Notes: generated by a model not told the origin, from the sequence alone. A stretch of DNA of 64,000 nt from an uncultured Opitutia bacterium (GCA_903881475.1 CAIRTK010000066.1:100930-164929); one strand, 5' to 3'; shown: positions 36,371-46,173, counted from the stretch's first letter. A program made the numbers and translations.

Positions 36371-37525
36371 TCAGCGTGCGGTCAGGCGCACGGCAAGTTT
36401 TTCGTACGCGACGCGGCGACGGTAACTCGCTTCGTTTTCGTACCGATCCACGGCCTCCAGCGTTTCAATCCGGGCCACGCGGTCGCACAGCGCCTTGATG
36501 AGGCTGCGCACGACCAGGCGGGCATGCGGCGCGCCCAGGCAGAGGTGGGGACCGAATCCGAAGGCCACGTGCGGATTGGGCCGGCGGTCGAGGCGGACCT
36601 CTTCCGGCGACTCGAACACGGTTTCGTCGTAGTTGGCCGCCGCAAAGTTCAGCGAAACGAAGTGGCCCGGCTCCACGGTCACGCCGTGAATCTTGGCACC
36701 CGCCGGGCACAGGCGCGCGAGATGGGTGGAGGGAGACAGCACGCGAAAGAACTCCTCGCTGGCGCCGACGATCCGCCTCGGGTCGGCGCGCAGAAATTCG
36801 AAGTCGGCGGGATGGGTGCCCAGATGGCCGATCACGCCGGAGATCGAGTTGATGATGGTGTCGCGCCCGCCGGCGAAAACGATGCTGCAGTAGCCGAGCA
36901 TTTCCTCCCGCGTCAGGGCACGGCCCTGGAACCTAGCAAGCGTGAGTGCGCTAAAAAAGTCATCGCCGGGCGCGGCTGCCGCCTGGTCGAGGAGCCCGTT
37001 CGCATAGGCCTCCAGGGCCGAACCCTTCCGGCCGCCATCGCCTTCGCGGAACACATGCATGCCCCATCCGATCCAGACCTCGGCCTCGGACTGCGGCATG
37101 TTGAGCAGGCAGGCCAGCGCGCGCGATTGAAGCGGGATGGCGAATTCCCGGACAATTTCAATGGAGTCGCGGCTCAACGCCTGGCCCACCAAGGAGTCGA
37201 TCAGGCCTTCCACTTGGGCGATGACCCCGGGCAGCTTGGCACGATTGAAAAACGGCTCGACCAGTTCCCGGTACTCCTGCTGGGCGGGCGGGTCGATCTC
37301 GAGCGGCAGCTGTCGAACCGTACGCACATTCTCCTCAGTGGGGAGGGGAACCTTGAAGGGAGCATCCGAGCTGAATTGCTGCCAGTTCTTCGCGGCCGAG
37401 CGCACATCCTCGTGGCGCAGCAGCATCGGGATCGGTGTTCCCTGGAATTCGTTGACCAGGACGCCGTCCTTGCGACGGGCTTCGCCGAAGGGGTCGGGCT
37501 GATGGCTGTGAAAGGGGCAGGGCAT
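36371..37525 (-). CDS. cytochrome P450
   Basis: This heme monooxygenase has 384 residues from the ATG at 37523-37525 (MPCPFHSHQPDPFG); a TTG 18 codons earlier is possible. The heme-binding motif FGFGPHLCLGAPHARL places the Cys ligand at about residue 329. The I-helix reads FAGGRDTIINSISG (the acid-alcohol pair is DT), and the K-helix ExxR is in EEFFRVLSP. Bacterial class I P450s of this length need ferredoxin and reductase, which are not encoded nearby. The substrate is unknown. Confidence 0.9.
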   Translation of the reverse strand: MPCPFHSHQPDPFGEARRKDGVLVNEFQGTPIPMLLRHEDVRSAAKNWQQFSSDAPFKVPLPTEENVRTVRQLPLEIDPPAQQEYRELVEPFFNRAKLPGVIAQVEGLIDSLVGQALSRDSIEIVREFAIPLQSRALACLLNMPQSEAEVWIGWGMHVFREGDGGRKGSALEAYANGLLDQAAAAPGDDFFSALTLARFQGRALTREEMLGYCSIVFAGGRDTIINSISGVIGHLGTHPADFEFLRADPRRIVGASEEFFRVLSPSTHLARLCPAGAKIHGVTVEPGHFVSLNFAAANYDETVFESPEEVRLDRRPNPHVAFGFGPHLCLGAPHARLVVRSLIKALCDRVARIETLEAVDRYENEASYRRRVAYEKLAVRLTAR

Positions 37526-37888
37526 AAGATGGACAGGTGACAGGCCCAGCTTGCCCGAACTCGGGAAGTCGGCTGCCAAGGGGTTTACCTAATCTATGAA
37601 TTATTGCTTCCTAGGGTGGTAGTGACTTCTCACTTGTTTGTGCAAATTAAACAGGGGAAATAATTCTTAAGCTGATCCAAGGATAAATCCCCTCATACCG
37701 TCCACAAAATGTCGGACGCGCCATCCCGCAAAAGCTAATTGCCGGGCCAGCCGAGGGTGGGGACGCGAGTTGAGGTCGGCCGATTTCCGCCGTGAGCGTC
37801 CGGCTCGATTGGGATTGCCCCGGCCGCGGAAATGCCCACCTGCTTGGCGTGTATTTTGCTTAAACCCGGCCAACCCCGTGATTTACCC
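37526..37888. other. 363-bp spacer between P450 and permease genes
   Basis: The divergent spacer contains an A+T-rich stretch at about 37590-37680 (CTATGAATTATTGCTTCC, TTAAACAGGGGAAATAATTC), where promoters for one or both genes could lie. No gene, RNA or clear inverted repeat was recognised. Confidence 0.4.
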
Positions 37889-39823
37889 ATGTCGTTAAAA
37901 CAAACCCTGCTCGGCAAACCGCGGGATATCCACGATCCGAAGCTCTATCACACCATCACGCTGATCGCGTTTCTCGCCTGGGTCGGGCTGGGGGCCGACG
38001 GGCTGAGTTCCTCCGCCTACGGTCCCGACGAGGCGTACCGGGCGATCCTGAGCCATCCATATCTCGCGGTGTTCCTCACCCTCGCCACCGCGGGCACGGT
38101 CGTGATCATCTCCCTGGCCTACAGCCGCCTGATCGAGCATTTCCCGGCCGGGGGCGGCGGCTACGTGGTGGCGACGAAACTCCTCGGGCCGTATTTCGGC
38201 GTGATCTCCGGCTGCGCCCTGCTCGTGGACTACGTGCTGACCATCACCACGTCGATGGCCTCGGCGATCGACCAGATCTTCAGCTTCATTCCGCCCGCCT
38301 ATGACCATTGGAAGGTCGCGGTGGAGTGCCTGCTGCTCGTGGGCCTCACGATCATGAACCTCCGGGGCGTCAAGGAATCCGTCGCGATCGTGGTGCCGAT
38401 ATTCATGCTCTTTATCATCACGCATACGATCGTGCTGGTCGGCGCCGTCGTGATTTATGCCCACCAGGTTCCGGCGCTGGCGCATGAGTTCACGCATTCG
38501 CTGCATGCGGATGTGCGCAATCTGGGGCTGTGGGCCGTGTTCCTCCTCTTCATGAACGCATATTCGCGGGGGGCGGGCACCTACACGGGCATCGAGGCGG
38601 TGTCCAACGGCGTGCCCATCATGCGCGAGCCGCGGATCGCCACCGCCAAGCGCACGATGTTCTACATGGCCGCCTCGCTGGCGATCACCGCGGGCGGCAT
38701 CCTCCTGGCCTACTATCTCGTCGGCGTGCATCCCGAGGAGGGCAAGACGCTGAATGCCGTGCTGGTGGAGCGGCTCGGGTTCGGGCAGTGGTTTGTCGTG
38801 CTCACGCTTGTGGCGGAGGGCGGCCTGCTCATCGTCGCCGCGCAGACCGGGTTCCTCGACGGGCCGCGCGTCATGGCCAACATGGCGCTCGACGGCTGGC
38901 TGCCCCACCGCTTCAGCGCGCTCTCCGAGCGGCTGACCATGCATTATGGCGTGATCCTCATGGGCGCCTCGGCGATCCTGAGCCTGTTCTACACCAAGGG
39001 TGACGTCACCACGCTCGTCACGATGTACTCGATCAACGTGTTCGTGACCTTCTCGCTCTCCCAGCTCGGCATGGTCCGCTTCTGGTGGCAGCGGCGCCGC
39101 GAGGCGACGAAGAGCCGCAAGGACATGCTGATGCACCTGCTGGCGCTCGCGCTGTGCGTACTGATCCTGATCATGGTCGTGGCGGAGAAGTTCACGGAGG
39201 GCGGCTGGATCACGCTGGTGGTGACCTCGGCGCTGATCGCCCTCTGCATCCTGATCCGCCGCCACTACCGCGGCATCCGCGCCCGGGTGGCGCTGCTCTC
39301 CAAGATCCTCGAGGACCTGCCGGTCACCGCCAAGCGGGACGTGCCGGCGGAGTTGTCGCCCACCGCGCCGACGGCCGTCATGCTTGTCGCCAGCTACAGC
39401 GGCCTGGGGGTGCACTCGCTGCTGGCCGTGATGAAGACCTTTCCACGGCATTACCACCAGGTGGTCTTTGCCAGCGTCGGCGTGATCGATTCCGGCACGT
39501 TCAAGGGAGAAACCGAGATCGCCGAGCTGGAGAAGCAAACGGTCCGCGGCCTGGCCCAGTATGTCGAACTGGCGCGGGGACTCGGGCTGGCGGCCGAAGC
39601 CTCGCACCTGATCGGCACGGACCCGGTGGCGTCGGCGGAGGAATTATGCGCCGCGATCGCCGCGAAATATCCCCGCGCGGTCTTCTTTGGCGGTAAGCTG
39701 ATTTTTCGGTATGACACGTGGTACGGTCGCGTCCTGCACAACGAGAGCGCCTTTGCCATCCAGCGCCGCCTGCAATGGCGCGGCCTGCCCATGGTGGTGC
39801 TGCCCGTGCGGGTCGCGGAGTAG
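37889..39823 (+). CDS. APC-superfamily permease, KimA/KUP-like (probable K+ or amino-acid importer)
   Basis: This 644-residue protein has about 12 transmembrane helices (1-460) and a cytoplasmic C-terminal domain of about 170 residues that includes a USP-like segment (TAVMLVASYSGLGVHSLLAV...). GLGADGLSSSAYGPDEAYRAI, HFPAGGGGYVVATKLLG and SGCALLVDYVLTITTS resemble the KimA (YdaO) group of proton-coupled potassium importers more than ordinary amino-acid permeases. The start is the ATG at 37889 (MSLKQTLLGKPRD), matching that family. In KimA, c-di-AMP binds the C-terminal part; whether that holds here is unknown. Confidence 0.75.
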   Translation: MSLKQTLLGKPRDIHDPKLYHTITLIAFLAWVGLGADGLSSSAYGPDEAYRAILSHPYLAVFLTLATAGTVVIISLAYSRLIEHFPAGGGGYVVATKLLGPYFGVISGCALLVDYVLTITTSMASAIDQIFSFIPPAYDHWKVAVECLLLVGLTIMNLRGVKESVAIVVPIFMLFIITHTIVLVGAVVIYAHQVPALAHEFTHSLHADVRNLGLWAVFLLFMNAYSRGAGTYTGIEAVSNGVPIMREPRIATAKRTMFYMAASLAITAGGILLAYYLVGVHPEEGKTLNAVLVERLGFGQWFVVLTLVAEGGLLIVAAQTGFLDGPRVMANMALDGWLPHRFSALSERLTMHYGVILMGASAILSLFYTKGDVTTLVTMYSINVFVTFSLSQLGMVRFWWQRRREATKSRKDMLMHLLALALCVLILIMVVAEKFTEGGWITLVVTSALIALCILIRRHYRGIRARVALLSKILEDLPVTAKRDVPAELSPTAPTAVMLVASYSGLGVHSLLAVMKTFPRHYHQVVFASVGVIDSGTFKGETEIAELEKQTVRGLAQYVELARGLGLAAEASHLIGTDPVASAEELCAAIAAKYPRAVFFGGKLIFRYDTWYGRVLHNESAFAIQRRLQWRGLPMVVLPVRVAE

Positions 39824-39928
39824 GCGCCGGGCCGGCCTCCGTTGGTCGCCCCGACGGCTCCGCCGTCGGGTGCGGGGCTGGAAACGGCAATGCCCGGGTG
39901 CTGTCCGGGCGAGGGATTCAATCCGAAT

Positions 39929-40282
39929 TCAAAGGCGCTCGTCCATGCGGCGCAGCCGTGCGGCCATGACGGTCATCAGTTGCAGCGCGAAGAAGGGATT
40001 CTGCTGGACGAGAAACAGGAACCGACGCCGGTCAATCGCGACCAGTTTTGCGGCGACCGTGACGGTGGCCGTTGCATTGCGGGGTTTTTCCTCGATGAGG
40101 GCCATCTCGCCAAACACGCCGCCCGCTTCCACGGTTTCCACCACGTGCCCGTGGATCACGATCTCCACCGCGCCCTCGATGACGGCGAACATGCGATCGG
40201 CGGAGTCGCCGACGCGAAAGACGATCTCGCCCGCCGGCATGGGGATAAACTCCTGATCTTTATCAAACAGGTTAATTTTCAT
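39929..40282 (-). CDS. stand-alone cyclic-nucleotide-binding domain protein
   Basis: This 117-residue single cNMP-binding domain has MPAGEIVFRVGDSADRMFAVIEGAVEIV, then VEAGGVFGEMALIEEKPRNATATVTVAAKLVAIDRRRFLFL. The phosphate-binding-cassette region GEMALIEEKPRNATATV has Asn-Ala where cAMP binders often have Arg-Ser/Thr. There is no DNA-binding domain. Such proteins occur as sensors acting on a partner. The ATG at 40280-40282 was chosen because the domain starts there; the frame is open upstream without domain content. Confidence 0.8.
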   Translation of the reverse strand: MKINLFDKDQEFIPMPAGEIVFRVGDSADRMFAVIEGAVEIVIHGHVVETVEAGGVFGEMALIEEKPRNATATVTVAAKLVAIDRRRFLFLVQQNPFFALQLMTVMAARLRRMDERL

Positions 40283-40314
40283 GGAAGATTTGGATACGGG
40301 AAGCGGAGGATGCA

Positions 40315-40525
40315 CCGGGTGACAATCAGAACCGTGTTTCGTCACCGGGTTGTAACGTTCCGCGGCACCTCCGGCCCATGGTTGGGCAATTGAGGCTGCG
40401 AGCGGCAGGAATCCGTCCGGCTGGATCGCCATACCCGGCTTTGCGATGACCCAACCGGGAGCTTCGTCCGCCGTGCAACGGGCGGAGGCGGGCCGGATCG
40501 GAAAGGTTGCGTGATTGTCACCCGG
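40315..40525. promoter_or_regulatory. 14-bp inverted repeat spanning a 317-bp divergent spacer
   Basis: CCGGGTGACAATCA (40315-40328) and its exact inverse TGATTGTCACCCGG (40512-40525) are 183 bp apart, close to the start of each divergent gene (cNMP-binding protein and TPR protein). Identical copies near both promoters could be paired regulator sites, or the arms of another spacer repeat. Confidence 0.45.
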
Positions 40526-40599
40526 GGGACCTGTACAAGATCCCGCCGGCGAGGTTGGCTGCGGCCGTCTCCCATGGGAACGCAACCGCATCACCCTGC

Positions 40600-41403
40600 A
40601 TGAGCCGATGGTACCTGGCGGTCTTTGTTGTCGTCGCGGCGCGGAGTGCCGCCGCTTCAATCACGGCCGAGGGGCAGGCGCTCTACGAGGGCCGGCGTTA
40701 CGCCGAGGCCGAGCACGTTTTCCAGCAACTCGCCGCGGCCGATCCCCGTGACCCCGGGGCCGTCTATTACCTGGGGAAAATCGCGATCGCCCGCCGGGAT
40801 TACGCGGTGGCGATCCGGTTCCTGGAGCAGGCCGCGGCCCTGGCTTCGGACCAGTCGGATTATTACCTGTGGCTCGGGAATGGTTATGCCTGGGCCGCGG
40901 CCACGGCGACTTACGGCGACAAAGTTGCGCTCGGCCGGAAATGTCTCGCCGCCTACCGGAGGGCGCTGGAGCTCAACCCCGACAATCGCTGGGCGCACTT
41001 CGGCCTCATGAATTTCTACCGGCATGTCCCCGCTTTCCTCGGTGGCGGACTGGGAAATGCTTATGGTGAGGCGGAGGAAATCTGCCGACGGGATGCGCCC
41101 CTGGGCACCTTTGCGCTGGCCGTGCTCGCCACGCACGAGAAAAACTATCCCAAGGCCTTCGCCCTGCTGGAAAAACTGCTGCGGCAGGATCCGGCCTGCT
41201 TCGCTGCGAACCTGGCCTATGGCCGCCTGGCGATCACGACCGGCTGGCACCTGGCGGAGGGTGAAGCCTGCCTGCACCACTGTCTCACCCTCCATCCGAC
41301 GGAAAACGATGAGGGCCTTGAAATGGTGCGGCAGTGCCTGGGTCAGATCGCGGAGATCCGGCACCAGTCTCCGATTGCCCAGCACCGCGATGGAGGATCC
41401 TGA
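40600..41403 (+). CDS. TPR-repeat protein, secreted or periplasmic
   Basis: The protein has 267 residues from the ATG at 40600, with an N-terminal signal-like segment (WYLAVFVVVAARSAAA). At least three TPR-type helix pairs follow: GQALYEGRRYAEAEHVFQQLAAADP, YYLGKIAIARRDYAVAIRFLEQA and CLAAYRRALELNPDNRWAHFGL. It is probably a protein-protein scaffold. The upstream frame extension lacks TPR content. No partner can be named from the context. Confidence 0.75.
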   Translation: MSRWYLAVFVVVAARSAAASITAEGQALYEGRRYAEAEHVFQQLAAADPRDPGAVYYLGKIAIARRDYAVAIRFLEQAAALASDQSDYYLWLGNGYAWAAATATYGDKVALGRKCLAAYRRALELNPDNRWAHFGLMNFYRHVPAFLGGGLGNAYGEAEEICRRDAPLGTFALAVLATHEKNYPKAFALLEKLLRQDPACFAANLAYGRLAITTGWHLAEGEACLHHCLTLHPTENDEGLEMVRQCLGQIAEIRHQSPIAQHRDGGS

Positions 41404-41527
41404 GCGGCGGCAGAAACCTGCGCGCCAAGGGTCGCGGGTGTCGGCCCAAAGCACCCGCCACATCATTGTAACAAAGCATGCCTAAAATTCGCTCGTCTCG
41501 AGCGCGGGGGCGCGGACGCTCGGCGGG

Positions 41528-42703
41528 ATGAAGAACCGGTTTTCGTTGGGTGTCGTTCGGTGGTGGGGCGCAGTGGCGGTGTGGACGGTCGCAGGGACGC
41601 TGCTGGTCGCGGCGCCCGTCACCTTTGTCTTCACGTCCGACCTCCACTACGGCCTCAACCGCGGCCGCTTCCGCGGGGCCGGCAATGTGGAGGCGCAGGT
41701 GGTCAACGCGGCGCTGGCCGAGAAAATCAACGGCCTGCCGGCGGCGGCGCTGCCGAACGATGGCGGGCTCCGGGCCGGTCAGGCGGTGGGGCCGGTTGCG
41801 TTTGTCATTGTCACGGGCGATCTGACCAACCGGCAGGAGTTATACCCGCTCCACATCCAGAGCGCGACGACGTCCTGGCGCCAATTCGAGGAGAGTTTCA
41901 TCCGCCGGCTCAGGCTGGTGGATGCGGCGGGGCGGCCGACTCCGCTGCTGCTGGTGCCGGGCAACCACGATGTCAGCAATGCGATTGGCGCGCCCTCGCG
42001 GCTGGTGCCGGAAACCGATGCGACGTCCATGGCGGAGATCTCCAACCGGATGATGCATCCGGCGGTGCCGCGCACCAAGGAATCCTACCGGTATGCGACG
42101 GACAAAATTCAATTTTCCCAGGACTTCGGCGGGGCGCACTGCATCTTCCTGACGATGTGGCCCGACAGCGTGGCGCGGGCCTGGATCGAGCACGACCTCC
42201 AGGGCGTGGCCGCAACCACCCCGGTGTTTCTGTTCTGCCACGACCAACCGGACATCGAGGCCAAGCACCTGACGAACCCGAACGGGGCGCACCTGATCAG
42301 CAGCCACGACCGGTTCGAGAACCTCGTCGCGGATATCTGCGCCGATGGACTGACGGTGGATGCGCCCACGGCGATCGAGCAGCGGGCCCTCGCCGCCTTT
42401 CTCCGGGCGCATGCCAACATCGTCGGTTATTTCCACGGCAATTCCAACTGGAACGAATTCTACACGTGGCGGGGCCCGGACGGAGACCTTGTCCTGCGGG
42501 TGTTCCGGGCGGACTCACCGATCAAGGGGAGGGTGTCGGGGAAGGATGAGACCAAGCTCTCGTTCCAAGTGATCACTTACGATGTGGCTGCCAACACCCT
42601 GACCGCGCGCGAATGCCTCTGGAACGCCAAGGGTGACAAGGAAACCGACGCAACGCCCGTGGCGTGGGGAGCTTCAAGCACCGTTCAACTCCTGCCGCAC
42701 TAG
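41528..42703 (+). CDS. secreted calcineurin-like metallophosphoesterase
   Basis: This 391-residue protein has an N-terminal signal or anchor (about 12-29). It carries the metallophosphoesterase motifs in order: FTSDLHYG (DxH), VTGDLTNR (GDxxx), VPGNHDVSN (GNHD), FLFCHDQPD and a late FHGNSNW where GHxH is usual. The last motif is atypical. It likely hydrolyses phosphomono- or diesters in the periplasm. It stands alone, 86 bases upstream of the TonB receptor gene on the same strand, so co-transcription is possible. Confidence 0.85.
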   Translation: MKNRFSLGVVRWWGAVAVWTVAGTLLVAAPVTFVFTSDLHYGLNRGRFRGAGNVEAQVVNAALAEKINGLPAAALPNDGGLRAGQAVGPVAFVIVTGDLTNRQELYPLHIQSATTSWRQFEESFIRRLRLVDAAGRPTPLLLVPGNHDVSNAIGAPSRLVPETDATSMAEISNRMMHPAVPRTKESYRYATDKIQFSQDFGGAHCIFLTMWPDSVARAWIEHDLQGVAATTPVFLFCHDQPDIEAKHLTNPNGAHLISSHDRFENLVADICADGLTVDAPTAIEQRALAAFLRAHANIVGYFHGNSNWNEFYTWRGPDGDLVLRVFRADSPIKGRVSGKDETKLSFQVITYDVAANTLTARECLWNAKGDKETDATPVAWGASSTVQLLPH

Positions 42704-42789
42704 GTCCTGTCGTGCGGCACGGTCCGGCTATTGGGCGACCGTACCGGACTCAGTTGGCAAAGGCCTGAGGCTTTCCTGCAGTTCTATTC

Positions 42790-45627
42790 ATGTTTTCGAT
42801 TCCGCCTTTACGATGTATCGCCGGCTTGATTCTGGCGGTGCTTTCATCGGTGGCGGTCAACGCGGCTGTTTCCGACGCGCGGCTCCGCGGAACCGTGGCC
42901 GACCAAGCAACTGGCAGGCCGCTGGCGGGCGTGCAGATCACGCTTGGCCGGCAGGTAGCGGTCTCCGACGCCAACGGCGCCTTCAGCTTCGCGCCGGTGA
43001 AACCGGGAACCTATGTGCTGATGTTCTCGTCTGCCGATCATGGCTCCCGGGAGATTCCAGTCGTAGTGGTTGCCGGCACCAACACCCTGCCGCCGGTCTT
43101 GCTCGGAGCGGGCGTCATCCAGTTGGAACGGCTGGTGGTGACGGACCATGCGAACGGCGCGAGCAGTGCCTTCGCCGACAAGGCCCAGACCGAGACCGGC
43201 CAGGATGTCGTGGCGGGCGCCGCGCTGAACCAGGCGTCGGTCCAGAATGCGAGCGATGCCCTGAAAGGCGTGTCCGGGGTCAATGTCACCCGCGGGGCGA
43301 ACGGCGCCACCAATGTCTCGATCCGGGGGCTGGCGCCCCAATTCAACCGGGTCAGCATTGACGGCCAGACCCAGAGCAACTCCGGGCGGTTTTCCTCCGG
43401 CTCGGCACTGGACAGTCTCCCGCCGGAAATCCTCAAATCGATCGAGGTCACGAAGTCCCTCACGCCCGACATGGACGCGGATGCCATCGGCGGCGTCATC
43501 AACCTCTCCACCTCCGAGGCCGCGGGCCTCAAGCGGGCGTTTGTACAGGGCAAGGAACAGCTCGTCGTCGATTCGGCGGCCGGCCGGTCCGGCTCGCGCA
43601 GCAATGTGAGTTTTGGCGCCCCGTTCCGGCTTTGGTCCCCGCGCGGGCCGAACGACTCGGGCTATGTGGCGACGGTCACCTACGACGAGGTGACGCGGCT
43701 GCGGGAAAACATGGAGACGTTTGACGACTGGCCGCTGCTCCTCTCGCCCGGGCCGGCGCCGTATGCCGGGATCCCCGTGCCCGCGTTCACGCATGAGAAT
43801 CTCGAGCGCACGCTCGACCGCCGCGAACGCGCCGCGCTCCTGTTCAACGCCGACACTCGGATCGGCCGCACCTCGTTCTTCCTGAAATCCAACCTGACCC
43901 AGGATGCCCGGCTCCGCACCCGCAGCCAGGAGGATTTTGATCCGGCCGGGGGGACGGCCCTCGCGCTGACCCCCACGGGCGGGACTTTTTCCGGGCTGCA
44001 CCTTGGTCTGCATGGGGTCCACCAAGACGTGAGCCGCACGATCGCGACCGTCGGAGTCGGCGAGAAGACCGACTGGGAGCGCGTGCACCTCAATGCCTCC
44101 GCCGGTGTGACCCGCACCGAGGATCGCGAGCCGCGTACGATGGACGCGCTGTTTTCGAGTACGGATCCTTATACCGTCGCCTACACCGCCGGGGTCAGCC
44201 GGACCCTGCCGGTCTTCACGTTCACGGACGATTTGAATCCTGCGGCCGGTAATGTGGCGTCCACGAATCCTGCCGCCTACCAATTCGCCCATCTCACGGT
44301 CACCGAAGGACGCGGCGTCGATTTCAACTCGACCGGCAAGGCTGACCTGAAGCTCGATCTCGATGATACCGCCCAGCCGGCCTATCTCAAATTCGGGGTC
44401 AAGGTGCAGGAATTTCACCGGACGCTGACGCAGAGCCGCCAGGTCTATGATCCCAGCCCGCTGGTTCCGCCGGTCACGGCGGCCGGCCTCGTGGGCACGC
44501 CCTTGGTGACGTTCCAGGACGGAGGATACCAATTTGGCCCGATCCCCGATCCGGCCCGGGTGGCGGCGCTCGTTGCGGCCGAACCCGCGGCCTTTCCGCT
44601 CGATGCCACCGATACGGCCCTGGGTTCCGCGGCGAATGCCGAGGTGCACCAGTCAATCTGGGCCGCCTACGGCATGGGCCGGGTGCACTGGCAGCAATGG
44701 TCCCTTGTCGGGGGAGCGCGGCTGGAAGGAACGCGGTTCAACGCGACGGCCAACCAGCCGGTGTTTGCCGACGACGGGACGCTGCTGGGCTTCGAGCCGG
44801 CGCACGCCGGCCGCAGCTACCTCGATATTCTGCCCGGCCTTCACCTGCGGTATAATGCGACGGACGGACTCATCCTGCGGGCTTCGGTGTACCGTTCGCT
44901 CATCCGGCCCAGTTACAGTGACCTGGCACCCTACTTGGACCTCAACTTTGACCAATTTCGCGCCCGAACGGGCAATCCCAACCTGCGGCCCTACCTTGCG
45001 ACCAACACGGATTTTACCGCTGACTACTATCGCGAGTCACTCGGCCTGTTCAGCGCGGGAGTCTTTTTCAAGTCCATCCATGACTTCCAGGTAAACTCGG
45101 AACGATTGGTCACCATCGGGAATATCGGCCAATTCGTCGAAACGCAGCTCATCAATGGCGACACCGCGACGGTCGGCGGCCTGGAGACAAGCTGGAAAAG
45201 CAACCCGTGGGCGCTGCCCCAACAGTTTGCGACTGTGGCACTGACGCTGACCTACACCTTCACCCAGAGTGCCTCGCACCTACCCGGCCGGCCGGGCGAG
45301 ACGCTGCCGCTGCCATTGCAGGCGCGCCACCAGTTCAGCGTCGGGCTGCACGGTGAGCGCGGCCGGTTCTCGACGGACCTGGGATTCACCTATCACACCG
45401 CCATGCTCGACGAGGTCGTATCCTACCAGCGCGACCGGTATGAGGCGGGGCAGGTAGAGGTGACGCTGAGCGCCGACTGCAAGCTCTCGAAGCACACGCG
45501 GATTTTTGCCGGCATAACAAACCTGCTGCGGACCCCGTCGTGGGCGTATTCCGGCGATCCCTCGCGCCTCAAGGAATTCGAGACCCGCGGTCTAGAAGCC
45601 AGCCTGGGCGTGAGCTGGAAACCGTAG
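42790..45627 (+). CDS. TonB-dependent outer-membrane receptor with carboxypeptidase-regulatory-like domain
   Basis: This 945-residue receptor has a signal peptide (1-25), then a CarboxypepD_reg-like domain (RLRGTVADQATGRPLAGVQITLG...GTYVLMF). The plug domain follows (VQNASDALKGVSGVNVTRGANGATNVSIRGLAPQFNRVSIDGQ), then the 22-strand barrel ending ASLGVSWKP. TEASIM-like plug text (NLSTSEAAG) is visible. The ligand is unknown. A YncE propeller and two small periplasmic proteins lie just downstream on the opposite strand, the kind of association also seen for E. coli yncD/yncE. No SusD partner is present. Confidence 0.9.
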   Translation: MFSIPPLRCIAGLILAVLSSVAVNAAVSDARLRGTVADQATGRPLAGVQITLGRQVAVSDANGAFSFAPVKPGTYVLMFSSADHGSREIPVVVVAGTNTLPPVLLGAGVIQLERLVVTDHANGASSAFADKAQTETGQDVVAGAALNQASVQNASDALKGVSGVNVTRGANGATNVSIRGLAPQFNRVSIDGQTQSNSGRFSSGSALDSLPPEILKSIEVTKSLTPDMDADAIGGVINLSTSEAAGLKRAFVQGKEQLVVDSAAGRSGSRSNVSFGAPFRLWSPRGPNDSGYVATVTYDEVTRLRENMETFDDWPLLLSPGPAPYAGIPVPAFTHENLERTLDRRERAALLFNADTRIGRTSFFLKSNLTQDARLRTRSQEDFDPAGGTALALTPTGGTFSGLHLGLHGVHQDVSRTIATVGVGEKTDWERVHLNASAGVTRTEDREPRTMDALFSSTDPYTVAYTAGVSRTLPVFTFTDDLNPAAGNVASTNPAAYQFAHLTVTEGRGVDFNSTGKADLKLDLDDTAQPAYLKFGVKVQEFHRTLTQSRQVYDPSPLVPPVTAAGLVGTPLVTFQDGGYQFGPIPDPARVAALVAAEPAAFPLDATDTALGSAANAEVHQSIWAAYGMGRVHWQQWSLVGGARLEGTRFNATANQPVFADDGTLLGFEPAHAGRSYLDILPGLHLRYNATDGLILRASVYRSLIRPSYSDLAPYLDLNFDQFRARTGNPNLRPYLATNTDFTADYYRESLGLFSAGVFFKSIHDFQVNSERLVTIGNIGQFVETQLINGDTATVGGLETSWKSNPWALPQQFATVALTLTYTFTQSASHLPGRPGETLPLPLQARHQFSVGLHGERGRFSTDLGFTYHTAMLDEVVSYQRDRYEAGQVEVTLSADCKLSKHTRIFAGITNLLRTPSWAYSGDPSRLKEFETRGLEASLGVSWKP

Positions 45628-45648
45628 CCCTGGCAGGGTAGCCGTCTG

Positions 45649-46173
45649 CTATTTGGCGGCCGGCTCGAACAGCGCGGCGAGGCTCGGAATTTGGGCCTGA
45701 AGATCGTCGCGCAGGGCCGTGCCGGCGAGGAAGAAGTCCTTTTCACCCTTGCCGCTTCCGACGGGATTCCGGTAGGCGGCGACCAGCAGGCCGATGTTCT
45801 CGCCGGCGGCGTCGCGGAGCGGCATCAGCATGACGAATTTCCGCACCGCGTCCTTGGTGCGGTGCCAGCGAGGATCGACGATGGTGATGCCGAGTTCGCT
45901 CACGGTGATGTCGTCCGGATCATCGGGATTGCCAATGCGCTCAGGATAGGAGCCCGCGAACATCGTGTAGACCTTGGAAAGGCCGGGGGGCACGCCGTGG
46001 AACGTGAGGCTGAGCAGCTCGGGATGCTTCGCCATGATCTGCTCCGACAACGCCTGCGCATAGATCTTGGTGGCGGGAGGCGTCCAGTTTTTCTGTTTTT
46101 CAGGGGCGGCGCGGAGAACCAGGGCCGCAGCTCCGAGGGCAAGAAGGAGAATAAATCGAAGAGAGGTTTTCAT
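45649..46173 (-). CDS. periplasmic protein, paralogue A (single-Cache-like)
   Basis: This 174-residue protein starts at the ATG at 46171-46173, which gives a signal peptide ending in VLRAAP. The body reads TKIYAQALSEQIMAKHPELLSLTFHGVPPG and later MLMPLRDAAGENIGLLVAAYRNP. The PLRDAAGxxIGxL pattern is common in periplasmic Cache sensor domains, but there is no transmembrane or signalling domain, so it would act as a free ligand-binding protein. It shares this layout with the gene at 47310-47813. Function unknown. Confidence 0.65.
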   Translation of the reverse strand: MKTSLRFILLLALGAAALVLRAAPEKQKNWTPPATKIYAQALSEQIMAKHPELLSLTFHGVPPGLSKVYTMFAGSYPERIGNPDDPDDITVSELGITIVDPRWHRTKDAVRKFVMLMPLRDAAGENIGLLVAAYRNPVGSGKGEKDFFLAGTALRDDLQAQIPSLAALFEPAAK

